Below are positions 7,821-15,734 of a DNA stretch of 64,000 bases, piece by piece; the first letter of the stretch is position 1; each line of letters opens with the position of its first letter. The stretch comes from Streptomyces anulatus. Lineage in GTDB: Bacteria; Actinomycetota; Actinomycetes; Streptomycetales; Streptomycetaceae. The stretch spans positions 11,087 to 75,086 of the forward strand of contig NZ_JOEZ01000034.1 in the NCBI RefSeq assembly GCF_000721175.1, written 5' to 3'. The notes below the pieces were generated by a model. That model saw only the letters and a program-made list of their open reading frames with translations. It was not told where the DNA came from and made no database searches. Both the position numbers and the translations under genes were made by a program.

Positions 7821-8963
7821 ATGCGACTGCACGTCGATCAGCGCCACGAGCGGGTGCTCGAGCTCGTCCGCGAGCGTGGGAGCCTGCGCGTCGCGGAACT
7901 CGCCGAGGAACTCGGCATGTCCGCCGTCACCCTGCGCCGGGACGTCGAGGCGCTGGCCGCCCAGGGTCTGGTGGAGCGGCTGCACGGCGCGGTGGTGTGG
8001 CCTTCCGGGCAGTCCCGGCCGGCCCCGGCCGCCGCGCCCGCCGCCGAAGGGCTGGTGGTGGGCATGGTGGTGCCGACCACCGAGTACTACTACGCGGACG
8101 TCGTGCGCGGCGCCCGGCAGACCGTCGAGGCCGCGGGCGCCCGGCTGACGATCGGGCTCTCCCGCTACCTGCCCGACGAGGACGCCGCCCAGGCCCGCCG
8201 ACTGCTGTCCACCGGCGCCGACGGACTCCTGCTCACGCCGAGCTGGGAGCGCGGCTGCCCGGAGCGGGGCGAGGGGCTGTGGACGGTGGAGCAGGAGACC
8301 CCGGTCGTCCTGGTGGAACGCTCGGCGCCGCTCGGCCATCCGGCGGCGGGCCTGGACCGGGTGCGCTCGGACCATGCGCACGGCGCCGCCGAAGCGGTGG
8401 CGCACCTGGCCGGGCTCGGGCACCGGGCGATCGCGCTCGCCGTGCAGGACAGCCCGACCGCCCCCCGGCTCCGGGTCGGCTACCGGGCCGCCGTGGAGGC
8501 GTTGGGGCTCGCCCCGGTGTCGGCCGCGCCGCTGGACAACGCCGCGTCACGGTCGGAGGCGAAGCGCTTCGAGCGGACGCTGGAGTACCTCTGCGAGGCC
8601 GTGGCGAGCGGCAACGTGACCGCCGCGATCGTGCACAGCGACGCGGATGCGATCGTCCTCATCCCGCGGCTCCAGGCCCGGGGGGTACGGGTGCCCGAGG
8701 ACCTCGCGGTGATCGCGTACGACGACGAGGTCGCCGGACTCGCCGACCTGCCGCTCACCGCCGTGGCCCCGGACAAGCACGCCGTGGGGGCCGCCGCCGC
8801 CCGGCTCCTGCTCTCCCGGCTCGGTGTGGCGGAACCCGGCGCGACGGATGCGGGGGCGGACACGGGCGCGACGGGCCGGGGTCCCGCTGCCCGCCGGCAC
8901 CTGGACATCCTGCCCACGCTGCGGATCCGGGTCTCCTGCGGGGCGGCCGCCGCCACTCCCTGA
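7821..8963 (+). CDS. DeoR-type HTH / LacI-type sensor hybrid transcriptional regulator
   Basis: A 380-residue regulator. Residues 1-65 are a DeoR-type winged helix (RHERVLELVRERG, ELAEELGMSAVTLRRDVEAL, GLVERLHGAVVW). From about residue 82 it becomes a LacI/periplasmic-binding-protein sugar sensor (LVVGMVVPTTEYYYADVVRGARQ, ADGLLLTP, HLAGLGHRAIALAV, AVIAYDDEVAGL). The mixture of a DeoR head and a LacI-type ligand domain occurs in actinobacterial sugar regulators. It is divergent from the lyase and upstream of the sugar importer, and the shared palindromes on both sides make it the likely repressor of both. Inducer probably a lyase product, by inference. Confidence 0.88.
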   Translation: MRLHVDQRHERVLELVRERGSLRVAELAEELGMSAVTLRRDVEALAAQGLVERLHGAVVWPSGQSRPAPAAAPAAEGLVVGMVVPTTEYYYADVVRGARQTVEAAGARLTIGLSRYLPDEDAAQARRLLSTGADGLLLTPSWERGCPERGEGLWTVEQETPVVLVERSAPLGHPAAGLDRVRSDHAHGAAEAVAHLAGLGHRAIALAVQDSPTAPRLRVGYRAAVEALGLAPVSAAPLDNAASRSEAKRFERTLEYLCEAVASGNVTAAIVHSDADAIVLIPRLQARGVRVPEDLAVIAYDDEVAGLADLPLTAVAPDKHAVGAAAARLLLSRLGVAEPGATDAGADTGATGRGPAARRHLDILPTLRIRVSCGAAAATP

Positions 8964-8995
8964 CGGGGGAGGAGTCACGCCACCGGTCGCGCCAC

Positions 8996-9035
8996 GAGCC
9001 GTGTCCCGGGCCAACAGGCCCTGCGGGCACGGCTC
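8996..9035 (+). terminator. Strong stem-loop terminator after the regulator
   Basis: Outer stem GAGCCGTG/CACGGCTC continues into CCCG/CGGG and GGCC/GGCC around AACA. It starts 33 bp after the regulator stop, separating it from the importer operon. Confidence 0.7.
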
Positions 9036-9085
9036 TTCGCATGCCCGGGGCCCTGCGGTGCCAGGAGCGGGCTCCGGCCCTCAGA

Positions 9086-9100
9086 TGATCGATTCGATTG
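9086..9100. promoter_or_regulatory. Operator-like site 4 upstream of the importer operon
   Basis: Reads TGATCGATTCGATTG, agreeing with site 1 at 12 of 15 positions and with the motif at all defined positions. It is just upstream of the -35 box at 9117, a repressor-like location. Confidence 0.65.
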
Positions 9101-9116
9101 ATTTGGTCATTTGCTC

Positions 9117-9146
9117 TTGACGGCGATCGGTTCTGCGCAAAATGAT
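9117..9146 (+). promoter_or_regulatory. Candidate promoter of the importer operon
   Basis: TTGACG at 9117-9122 and AATGAT at 9141-9146 with an 18-base spacer. The next gene starts 54 bp downstream. The -35 fits the vegetative consensus well; the -10 is weaker. Confidence 0.45.
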
Positions 9147-9199
9147 GTGTGCCGTTCACCTCATCTCCCGCAGTTCGAGGTCCCGTAGGAGCCCGGCCC

Positions 9200-10507
9200 A
9201 TGCCCTGTATCGCCTGCACGTCCCGCCTCGCCCTCGCGGCGTCCGCCGCCTCACTCGCCCTGCTCGTCACCGCCTGCGGCGGCGGATCGGGGTCGGACAC
9301 CTCGGGCCCCGGCGGCGGCAAGCCCGTCACCCTCACCTTCTGGTCCGCGGCCGCGGGCGCCAAGGAGACGGCCGACGCGTTCAACAAGACGCAGACCGAC
9401 ATCAAGGTCACGTTCTCGCTGGTCCCCGCCGGCCCCGAGGGCGTCACCAAGCTGTCCAACGCCGTCAAGGGCGGCAACGCCCCCGACGTGGCCACCATGG
9501 ACTACTCCGCCCTGCCCGAGTACGCCAGCGAGGGCAACCTGGAGAACCTCACCCCCAGCTCCGGCGAGCTGGTGAAGAAGGAGTTCCCCGAAGCGGTTCA
9601 GTCCCTGGTCAACCTCGGCGGCTCCACCTGGGCGGTGCCGTTCGACGTCACGCCCATCCAGCTCTTCTACCGCAATCACCTGTTCAGGAAGCACGGCGTC
9701 GACGTGCCGACCACCTGGGCCGAGTACCGTACGGCCGCCGAGAAGATCCACCGGGCCGACCCCGACGTCACCATCACCAACTTCGGCGGCGGCGACCCCG
9801 CCCTGCTCTCCGGCCTCGCCTGGCAGGCCGGCGCCCAGTGGTACGGCACCGAGGGCGACGCCTGGAAGGTGAACATCGACGACCCGGCCTCCCGCAAGGT
9901 CGCCGCCTACTGGGACGGCCTCCTCGCGGACGGCCTCGCCTCCAAGACACCGCTCTGGGGCGAGGGTGAGGCCAAGGAGCGCTCCACCGGCAAGGTCGCC
10001 ACCGTCATCGGCGCCGCCTGGAGCGCCGGGACCTTCCCCGTCAGTTACCCCGACAGCAAGGGCAAGTGGGGCATAGCCCCCCTGCCCACCTGGGACGGCA
10101 GGCCGAGCACCGGCATGTACGGCGGAACCTCCTACATCGTGCCCAAGGGCAGCGAACACACCGAGGCAGCGGCCGAGTTCATCAAATGGGTCACCACCGA
10201 CCCCGCGGCCATGACCGCCCGCCTCAGCTCCCTCAAGACCCCCAGCAGCGCCCTGCCCGCCAACGAGGGCATGCGCGCCGCGGCGGCGAAGGAGTTCGAC
10301 ACCTCCTACTTCGCCGGCCAGGACGTGTACGCCGTCGCCGGCGAGGCCGCCGACACCATCGTGCCCGGCTGGACCTGGGGCCCGGTGCAGCAGCAGGTCA
10401 CCTCGGCACAGATGGCCGCGGGAGGCGACCACACGAAGATGCTGAGCTCCGGTCAGGCGAAGGGGGAGACGGCGGTCACCGACCGCGGCCTGAAGCTCGC
10501 CGAGTAG
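9200..10507 (+). CDS. Sugar ABC transporter substrate-binding lipoprotein
   Basis: A 435-residue family 1 solute-binding protein. The start ATG 9200 has AGGAG upstream; the longer frame from 9149 does not. A lipoprotein signal ends in the lipobox LVTAC (Cys26), followed by a Gly/Ser tether. The mature part has the usual PVTLTFWSAAAGAKETADAFNK opening (split in two lobes), the hinge regions and a KGETAVTDRGLKLAE end. It captures an oligosaccharide outside the membrane and delivers it to the two permeases encoded next. No ATPase is encoded here, so it probably shares the general MsiK ATPase, as most Streptomyces sugar importers do. Ligand inferred to be lyase products. Confidence 0.9.
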   Translation: MPCIACTSRLALAASAASLALLVTACGGGSGSDTSGPGGGKPVTLTFWSAAAGAKETADAFNKTQTDIKVTFSLVPAGPEGVTKLSNAVKGGNAPDVATMDYSALPEYASEGNLENLTPSSGELVKKEFPEAVQSLVNLGGSTWAVPFDVTPIQLFYRNHLFRKHGVDVPTTWAEYRTAAEKIHRADPDVTITNFGGGDPALLSGLAWQAGAQWYGTEGDAWKVNIDDPASRKVAAYWDGLLADGLASKTPLWGEGEAKERSTGKVATVIGAAWSAGTFPVSYPDSKGKWGIAPLPTWDGRPSTGMYGGTSYIVPKGSEHTEAAAEFIKWVTTDPAAMTARLSSLKTPSSALPANEGMRAAAAKEFDTSYFAGQDVYAVAGEAADTIVPGWTWGPVQQQVTSAQMAAGGDHTKMLSSGQAKGETAVTDRGLKLAE

Positions 10508-10588
10508 CCGCACGGCTGCCCGGGACACACCGTTCCGGGCGGCCCGTCCTCTCACCTCGTCCAGCCCATCCTGCCGAAGGAGCACCAG

Positions 10589-11590
10589 GTGGCAGCCCCA
10601 CTCGCCCGGCCGGGCCAGACCCCGGCACCCCAGGCCGCGCCGCCGCCCGCCGGTCCCGCCGGTCCCGCCGGACCAGGGAAGCCCGGAGCCCCGGGCGGCG
10701 CCGGCACACGGCGCGGACAGCGCCGGGCCGTCGCCCTGTTCACGGTCCCGTTCTTCGCGCTCTTCACCGCCGTCACCGTCCTGCCGATGATCTACGCGGC
10801 CTGGATGAGCCTCTACCGGGAGGAGTCCTCCGGCCTGGGATTCGGCGGAACCGAGCGTGTCTTCGCCGGGCTCGGCAACTTCACCGAAGCCCTGGGCGAC
10901 GAGGCGTTCCTCCGCTCGTTCGGGAACATCGCGCTCTACTGCGCCCTCTACATCCCCGCGATGGCCGGCGGCGCACTCGTCCTGGCCCTGCTCGTCGACT
11001 CGACCATGGCCCGGGCCCGGCGCTTCTTCCAGATCGCCTACTTCCTGCCGCACGCGGTGCCCGGCCTGATCGCCTCGCTGATCTGGCTCTACCTCTACAC
11101 ACCGGGCCTCAGCCCGATCACCGACGCCCTCGACGCACTCGGCGCCCAGTGGAACTTCTTCGGCCAGGACGAGGCGATCTTCTCGGTCGTCAACATCTCC
11201 GCCTGGCAGTGGACCGGCTACAACATGATCATTTTCTACGCGGGGCTCCAGGCCGTTCCCCGCGAGGTCCTGGAAGCCGCGACCGTCGACGGAGCCGGAG
11301 CCCTGCGCACCGCCCTCCAGGTCAAGCTCCCGATGATCCGGCCGACCGTCGTCCTGACCCTGCTGTTCACCTGCGTCGGCGCCATCCAGCTCTTCGACGC
11401 CCCCAAGCTCGTCCAACTGCGCGCCAACACGATGGGCGAGGACTGGTCGCCGGCCATGTTCATCTACACCGCGGCCTTCAAGGGCCACGACTACGGCCTG
11501 GCCGCCGCGAGCTCCCTCCTGCTCGCCCTCGTCGCCGGCCTGCTGTCCTTCGTCGTCACCAAGCTCGGCAACCGGTGGAAGGCCTCATGA
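10589..11590 (+). CDS. Sugar ABC transporter permease (MalF type)
   Basis: A 333-residue membrane protein. GTG 10589 follows GAAGGAG at a normal distance. A Pro/Ala/Gly-rich cytosolic head (residues 1-45) precedes about six transmembrane helices. The EAA loop reads EVLEAATVDGAGALRTALQVKLPMI, with the expected spacing to the C-terminus. It forms a heterodimeric channel with the permease encoded next, which overlaps its stop codon (ATGA). Regulated with the binding protein from the promoter near 9117. Confidence 0.9.
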   Translation: MAAPLARPGQTPAPQAAPPPAGPAGPAGPGKPGAPGGAGTRRGQRRAVALFTVPFFALFTAVTVLPMIYAAWMSLYREESSGLGFGGTERVFAGLGNFTEALGDEAFLRSFGNIALYCALYIPAMAGGALVLALLVDSTMARARRFFQIAYFLPHAVPGLIASLIWLYLYTPGLSPITDALDALGAQWNFFGQDEAIFSVVNISAWQWTGYNMIIFYAGLQAVPREVLEAATVDGAGALRTALQVKLPMIRPTVVLTLLFTCVGAIQLFDAPKLVQLRANTMGEDWSPAMFIYTAAFKGHDYGLAAASSLLLALVAGLLSFVVTKLGNRWKAS

Positions 11591-12519
11591 GCACCCAGAC
11601 AGCCACCCCCGACGCACCGCCCGCCTCCCCGCCCCGCAGCGGGGCCGGCCGCCGTTCCACCCCGACGCGGCCCGCCCGCCGCAGCGGAGGACTCACCTCC
11701 CGTGTCATGGTGAACGCCGTGCTCGCCGTCGTCGCCGTCTACACGCTGATGCCGCTGACCTGGCTCCTCATCGCCTCCACCAAGAGCTACCGGGACCTGT
11801 TCGCCACCAACCCGTTCAGCCTCGGCGACTTCGCATTCCTGGCGAACCTGAACGCCCTCCTCGCCTACGACGACGGGGTGTTCGTCCGCTGGCTGCTCAA
11901 CAGCCTCCTGTACACCGTCGTCGCCTCCGGGCTCTCCACGCTCATCTCCGTCGCCTGCGGCTACGCCTTCGACAAATACGCCTTCCGCGGCCGGGAGAAG
12001 TGGTTCGGGGTCGTCCTCGCCGGCGTCCTCATCCCCTCGACCGTCGTCCAGCTCCCGCTCTACCTGATGGCCTCCGAACTGGGCCTCGTCAACACCTACT
12101 GGGCCGTCCTCATCCCCAGCCTCGTGAACCCGTTCGGCGTCTACCTCGCCCGCGTCTTCTCCGAGGGGTACGTGCCGGGCGAGGTCCTGGAAGCGGCCCG
12201 GATGGACGGGGCGGGCGAGGTGCGGACCTTCGTGAAGGTCGCCCTGCCGATGCTGGCGCCCGGCTTCGTGACCATCTTCCTGTTCTCCTTCACCGCGAGC
12301 TGGAACAACTTCTACGGCGCGCTCATGATGCTCAACGACGACCGGCTCTACCCGGTCAACCTGGGCCTCTACATGTGGAACCAGAACGTCTACCAGCAGC
12401 CGGAGCTCTACCCGCTGGTCATCATCGGCTCGCTCGTCGCCGTCGTCCCCCTGATTGTCGCCTTCCTCTGCCTCCAGCGCTTCTGGCGCTCGGGCCTCAC
12501 TGCAGGAGCCGTCAAGTGA
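11587..12519 (+). CDS. Sugar ABC transporter permease (MalG type)
   Basis: A 310-residue permease starting at ATG 11587 inside the previous stop codon. An Arg/Pro-rich head of about 40 residues is followed by six predicted helices. The EAA loop is EVLEAARMDGAGEVRTFVKVALPML. The segment FTASWNNFYGALMML is typical of the MalG subfamily. Translationally coupled to both neighbours (ATGA upstream, GTGA downstream), so stoichiometric production with the other permease is expected. Confidence 0.92.
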   Translation: MSTQTATPDAPPASPPRSGAGRRSTPTRPARRSGGLTSRVMVNAVLAVVAVYTLMPLTWLLIASTKSYRDLFATNPFSLGDFAFLANLNALLAYDDGVFVRWLLNSLLYTVVASGLSTLISVACGYAFDKYAFRGREKWFGVVLAGVLIPSTVVQLPLYLMASELGLVNTYWAVLIPSLVNPFGVYLARVFSEGYVPGEVLEAARMDGAGEVRTFVKVALPMLAPGFVTIFLFSFTASWNNFYGALMMLNDDRLYPVNLGLYMWNQNVYQQPELYPLVIIGSLVAVVPLIVAFLCLQRFWRSGLTAGAVK

Positions 12520-13553
12520 GCCACCCCGCCGCCCCCCAGCGGACCCGCCCCCGCACCGTCCTGGCGATGAGCGGCGAGACCCGTGCGGCGATCCTGGCCC
12601 CCGCGGCCCTGGACCGGCTCACCCGCGTCGCCGACCTCGTCCCCGGCCTCCTCGTCACCGACTTCGACGCCGACGACCCTGCCCAGCGCAACGGGCTCCA
12701 TGAGGCCGAGGTCCTGTTCACCGGCTGGGGCTGCCCGCCCCTGGGCCCGGCGGCCCTGAGCGCCATGCCCCGGCTGCGCGCGGTGATCCATGCCGCCGGC
12801 TCCGTCAAGCACCACATCACCCAGGAGGTCTGGGACCGTGGCATCGCCGTCAGCACCGCCGCGACGGCCAATGCCCTGCCGGTCGCCGAGTACACGGTCG
12901 CGGCGATCCTCTTCGCCAACAAGAACGTCCTGGAGAGCGCCCGTGTCTACCGAGAGGCCCGCTCCCGGGTGAACCTCCTCGAAAGGTTCCCCGGCGTGGG
13001 GAACTACCGCCGCACCGTGGGCATCGTCGGCGCCTCCCGCATCGGACGCCGCGTCGTCGAGCTGCTGCGCCCGTACGACCTGCGCGTCCTGGTCCACGAC
13101 CCGTATCTGGACGAGGCCGGAGCCCGGACCCTGGGCGTGGAGCGCGCCGGCCTCGACGCCCTGGCGGCGGAGAGCGACGTCGTCAGCATCCACGCCCCCG
13201 AACTCCCGTCGACCCGCCACCTGTTCGACGCCGGGCGCCTCGCCCTCATGCGCGACGGGGCAACCCTCGTCAACACCGCGCGCGGCTCGCTGGTGGACAC
13301 GGACGCGCTCGTCGAGGAACTGGCCTCCGGACGCCTGAACGCCGTGCTCGACCACACGGAACCGGAGGTCCTGCCCGCCGACTCACTCCTCTACGACCTG
13401 CCGAACGTGCTCCTCACCCCGCACATCGCCGGGTCCCAGGGCGGCGAACTCCACCGGCTCGCGGACGCCGCCGTCGACGAGCTCGAACGCTACGCGCACG
13501 GCCTGCCGTTCGCCCACGCGGTGGACCCCCGCACCCTGCACCAGCAGGCGTGA
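12516..13553 (+). CDS. D-2-hydroxyacid dehydrogenase family protein
   Basis: A 345-residue NAD(P)-dependent oxidoreductase of the D-isomer 2-hydroxyacid dehydrogenase family. The Rossmann motif is VGIVGASRIGRRV, followed by the substrate-side Arg in LVNTARGSLVD, Glu in HTEPEV and His in LLTPHIAGS. The gene starts on GTG 12516 within the stop codon of the permease, so it is the last gene of the importer operon. It probably acts on a sugar-acid or keto-sugar intermediate of the imported material; related proteins next to uronate-degrading genes reduce or oxidise hydroxyacids. Exact substrate unknown. Confidence 0.85.
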   Translation: MSHPAAPQRTRPRTVLAMSGETRAAILAPAALDRLTRVADLVPGLLVTDFDADDPAQRNGLHEAEVLFTGWGCPPLGPAALSAMPRLRAVIHAAGSVKHHITQEVWDRGIAVSTAATANALPVAEYTVAAILFANKNVLESARVYREARSRVNLLERFPGVGNYRRTVGIVGASRIGRRVVELLRPYDLRVLVHDPYLDEAGARTLGVERAGLDALAAESDVVSIHAPELPSTRHLFDAGRLALMRDGATLVNTARGSLVDTDALVEELASGRLNAVLDHTEPEVLPADSLLYDLPNVLLTPHIAGSQGGELHRLADAAVDELERYAHGLPFAHAVDPRTLHQQA

Positions 13554-13600
13554 CCCGTACCCGTACACCGGATCGCCCAGCTCGCCGGGACGGCCCGGGG

Positions 13601-13622
13601 CACGCCGGGGCGCCCCGGCGTG
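13601..13622. terminator. Perfect inverted repeat, bidirectional terminator
   Basis: CACGCCGGGGC is followed directly by GCCCCGGCGTG, an uninterrupted 22-bp palindrome. It lies between the convergent stops of the dehydrogenase (13553) and the aldolase (13626). Confidence 0.7.
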
Positions 13623-13625
13623 ACG

Positions 13626-14495
13626 TCACGCGGCCTGTGCCCGCCCCGGGGGCAGCACCGCGATCATCCGGGCCACCGTACGGGCCATCGCGTCCCGGCC
13701 GTCCGCCAGATAGCGGCGCGGATCCACGCCCCGGTCGTCCTGGGCCAGTCGCTCCCGTATCGCTCTGGTCATCGCGATGTTGAGCGCGGTCCCGATGTTG
13801 ACCTTGCGGATCCCGCCGGCCACGGCGTGGGCCAGCTCCTCGTCGGAGGCGCCGGACGAACCGTGCAGCACCAGCGGAACCGGAACGGCCGCACACAGCC
13901 TGCCCAGCAGGCCGTGGTCGATGACGGCGTCCCGTGAGGTCATGGCGTGCGAGGTGCCGACCGCCACGGCCAGCGCGTCGACCCCGGTGGCCGCGACGAA
14001 CGACCGGGCCTCGTCGGGATCCGTACGGGCCCCGGGCGCATGGGCGTTGAGCGCCGGCTCCCCGTTCTTCCCGCCGACCTGCCCGAGCTCGGCCTCCAGC
14101 CACAGGCCCCGCTCGTGCGCCCATACGGCGGCGGCGTGGGTGGCCGCGAGGTTCTCCGCGTACGGCAGCCGGGCGGCGTCGAACATCGCCGAACTGAAAC
14201 CGCAGTCCGCCGCCCGGTGCAGCAGATCGGTCGACTGCACATGGTCGAGGTGCAGCGATACGGGTACGGCGGCCTGGTCCGCCACCTCCGCCGCGGCGCG
14301 CGCGAGCGGCCGCGGCCGGCCCCGGTGGTAGGCGACCGCGTTCTCGCTGATCTGCAGGATCACCGGCGAACCCGCCGCCTCCGCGCCCTCGGCGATGGCT
14401 TCCGCGTGTTCCAGGGTGATGACGTTGAACGCGGCGACCGCGCGGTGCTGCGCGGCGGCCTCGGCGATCAGATCGCCGGTGGCGGCGATGGGCAT
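13626..14495 (-). CDS. Class II (zinc) ketose-bisphosphate aldolase, KbaY/GatY-like
   Basis: A 289-residue class II aldolase. Family landmarks: AFNVITLEHAEAIAEGA near the N-terminus, HLDHVQ carrying a zinc His and the catalytic Asp, EAELGQVGGKNGE with its Glu, then SHAMTS, VLHGSSGASDEEL with the third zinc His, and GGIRKVNIGTAL. It should split a ketose bisphosphate such as tagatose- or fructose-1,6-bisphosphate. It is the second gene after the SIS gene (52-bp gap). An AgaS-like isomerase plus KbaY-like aldolase is the standard way to finish N-acetylgalactosamine breakdown, which fits a chondroitin-type substrate for the nearby lyase. Confidence 0.87.
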   Translation of the reverse strand: MPIAATGDLIAEAAAQHRAVAAFNVITLEHAEAIAEGAEAAGSPVILQISENAVAYHRGRPRPLARAAAEVADQAAVPVSLHLDHVQSTDLLHRAADCGFSSAMFDAARLPYAENLAATHAAAVWAHERGLWLEAELGQVGGKNGEPALNAHAPGARTDPDEARSFVAATGVDALAVAVGTSHAMTSRDAVIDHGLLGRLCAAVPVPLVLHGSSGASDEELAHAVAGGIRKVNIGTALNIAMTRAIRERLAQDDRGVDPRRYLADGRDAMARTVARMIAVLPPGRAQAA

Positions 14496-14547
14496 GTCGA
14501 CTCCAAGATGAGGGACCGTCGGGCGGGGGTGGGGATGACCCGGGCCG

Positions 14548-15435
14548 TCAGGCCGTGCTGCTGAGGATGACCGAGCGGGTGAGGTGGCGCGGCCGGTCCG
14601 GATCGAGACCGCGGGCGTTCGCGATGGCCAGTGCCAGACGCTGCACCCGGACCAGCTCCGCCAGTGGGTCGAGGCCGCCGGCCACCCACCGGGCGCCGGT
14701 CGCGTGCACCTCGTCCATCAGCCCGGAGGGCGCCTCGCCGAGCATCCAGGTCGCGGTGGAGCGGGTGGAGATGCTGATCGGGCCGTGCCGGTACTCCATC
14801 GCCGGGTACGCCTCGGTCCAGGCGAGCGCGGCCTCGCGCATCTTCAGCGCCGCCTCGTTGGCGAGCCCGACGCTCCAGCCCTGTCCGAGGAACGTGAACT
14901 GGCCGCACTCCACCAGACCAGCGGGCAGCGGCTCGGCGAGCGCCACCTGGGCGTCCTCGACGACCGCGTCGGTGTGCAGGCCCAGATGGGCCCGGAGCAG
15001 AGTCAGCGCCGAGGTCGCGAAGCGGGTCTGCACCACGGACTTCTCGTCGGCGAACTCCAGCACGATCGTGTCGTCGGCCATCGCCGCCATCGGGGTGTCG
15101 GGGTCGCCGATGACCACCGTACGGCGGGTCGTGTCACCGATCTGCCCGAGGAGCTCGAGCACCTCCGTCGTGGTCCCGGAGCGGCTCAGCGCCACGACCC
15201 GGTCGTACGGGCGCCCCGCCGGGAACTCCGATGCGGCGAAGGCGTCGGTCTCGCCCTGGCCGCTGCCCTCCCGAAGGGCCGCGTAGGCCTGCGCCATGAA
15301 GTACGACGTACCGCAGCCGACCACGGCGATGCGCTCGCCGGCCGCCGGAAGCCGGTGGGCGAGCCCGTGCGCCATACCGGCGGCCACCTGCCAGCAGTCG
15401 GGCTGGCTGGCCAGCTCCTGAGCCACGTGCGTCAT
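14548..15435 (-). CDS. SIS-domain sugar isomerase/deaminase (AgaS/GlmS-like)
   Basis: A 295-residue protein made of two SIS domains. Domain 1 has VVGCGTSYFMAQAYAALRE and ALSRSGTTTEVLELL, the phosphosugar loop. Domain 2 has FLGQGWSVGLANEAALKMREAA and EYRHGPIS. There is no N-terminal glutaminase domain, so it is not GlmS itself; AgaS-type galactosamine-6-phosphate deaminase/isomerase is the best analogy. First gene of a two-gene operon with the class II aldolase. Its upstream region holds a good promoter overlapped by three GCTTG repeats, pointing to a dedicated regulator that is not the one at 7821. Confidence 0.83.
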   Translation of the reverse strand: MTHVAQELASQPDCWQVAAGMAHGLAHRLPAAGERIAVVGCGTSYFMAQAYAALREGSGQGETDAFAASEFPAGRPYDRVVALSRSGTTTEVLELLGQIGDTTRRTVVIGDPDTPMAAMADDTIVLEFADEKSVVQTRFATSALTLLRAHLGLHTDAVVEDAQVALAEPLPAGLVECGQFTFLGQGWSVGLANEAALKMREAALAWTEAYPAMEYRHGPISISTRSTATWMLGEAPSGLMDEVHATGARWVAGGLDPLAELVRVQRLALAIANARGLDPDRPRHLTRSVILSSTA

Positions 15436-15480
15436 CTGTGCTCCCTGTTCCCGTTCCCGGCGATTGATGCTCGAAGCTGC

Positions 15481-15512
15481 ATATTAGGCAAGCATTTCAA
15501 GCAATATCAAGC
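15481..15512 (-). promoter_or_regulatory. Promoter of the SIS-aldolase operon with GCTTG direct repeats
   Basis: On the minus strand TTGATA (15505-15510) and TAATAT (15481-15486) are separated by 18 bases, a near-consensus vegetative promoter. Three GCTTG copies in the same orientation (15508-15512, 15498-15502, 15489-15493) are spaced 9-10 bp, about one helical turn, and cover the -35 box and spacer. This is the layout of a direct-repeat operator. Confidence 0.6.
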
Positions 15513-15694
15513 AGATGTGTGCAGGGTTCGTGTGCTGCTGCGGCCTGCCGCCCGGGTCCGCCTGCCTCTCCGTCCACGGCCGGGGTCCCCCGGCACGGAG
15601 CCCCGCACGTGCGGCCCGGGCCCCGCTTCGCGGTAGCGCATTCCACCTGACGTCGATGGGTAGGGTGGCTGCGCTTCGCGAGATCTGCGGAATG

Positions 15695-15721
15695 TTCGAG
15701 ATATTCGAGGTATTCGACGTA
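15695..15721 (+). repeat. Three tandem 9-bp units upstream of the SDR gene
   Basis: TTCGAGATA, TTCGAGGTA and TTCGACGTA follow each other without a gap, 14 bp before the SDR start. The unit length puts copies slightly under one helical turn apart. Possible regulator binding site. Confidence 0.45.
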
Positions 15722-15734
15722 GGGGGGCTGCTCC

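Noticed and set aside
9251-11488. A 745-codon minus-strand frame
   Set aside because: It is the shadow of the binding protein and permease genes; Gly/Val/Arg-rich with no motif.
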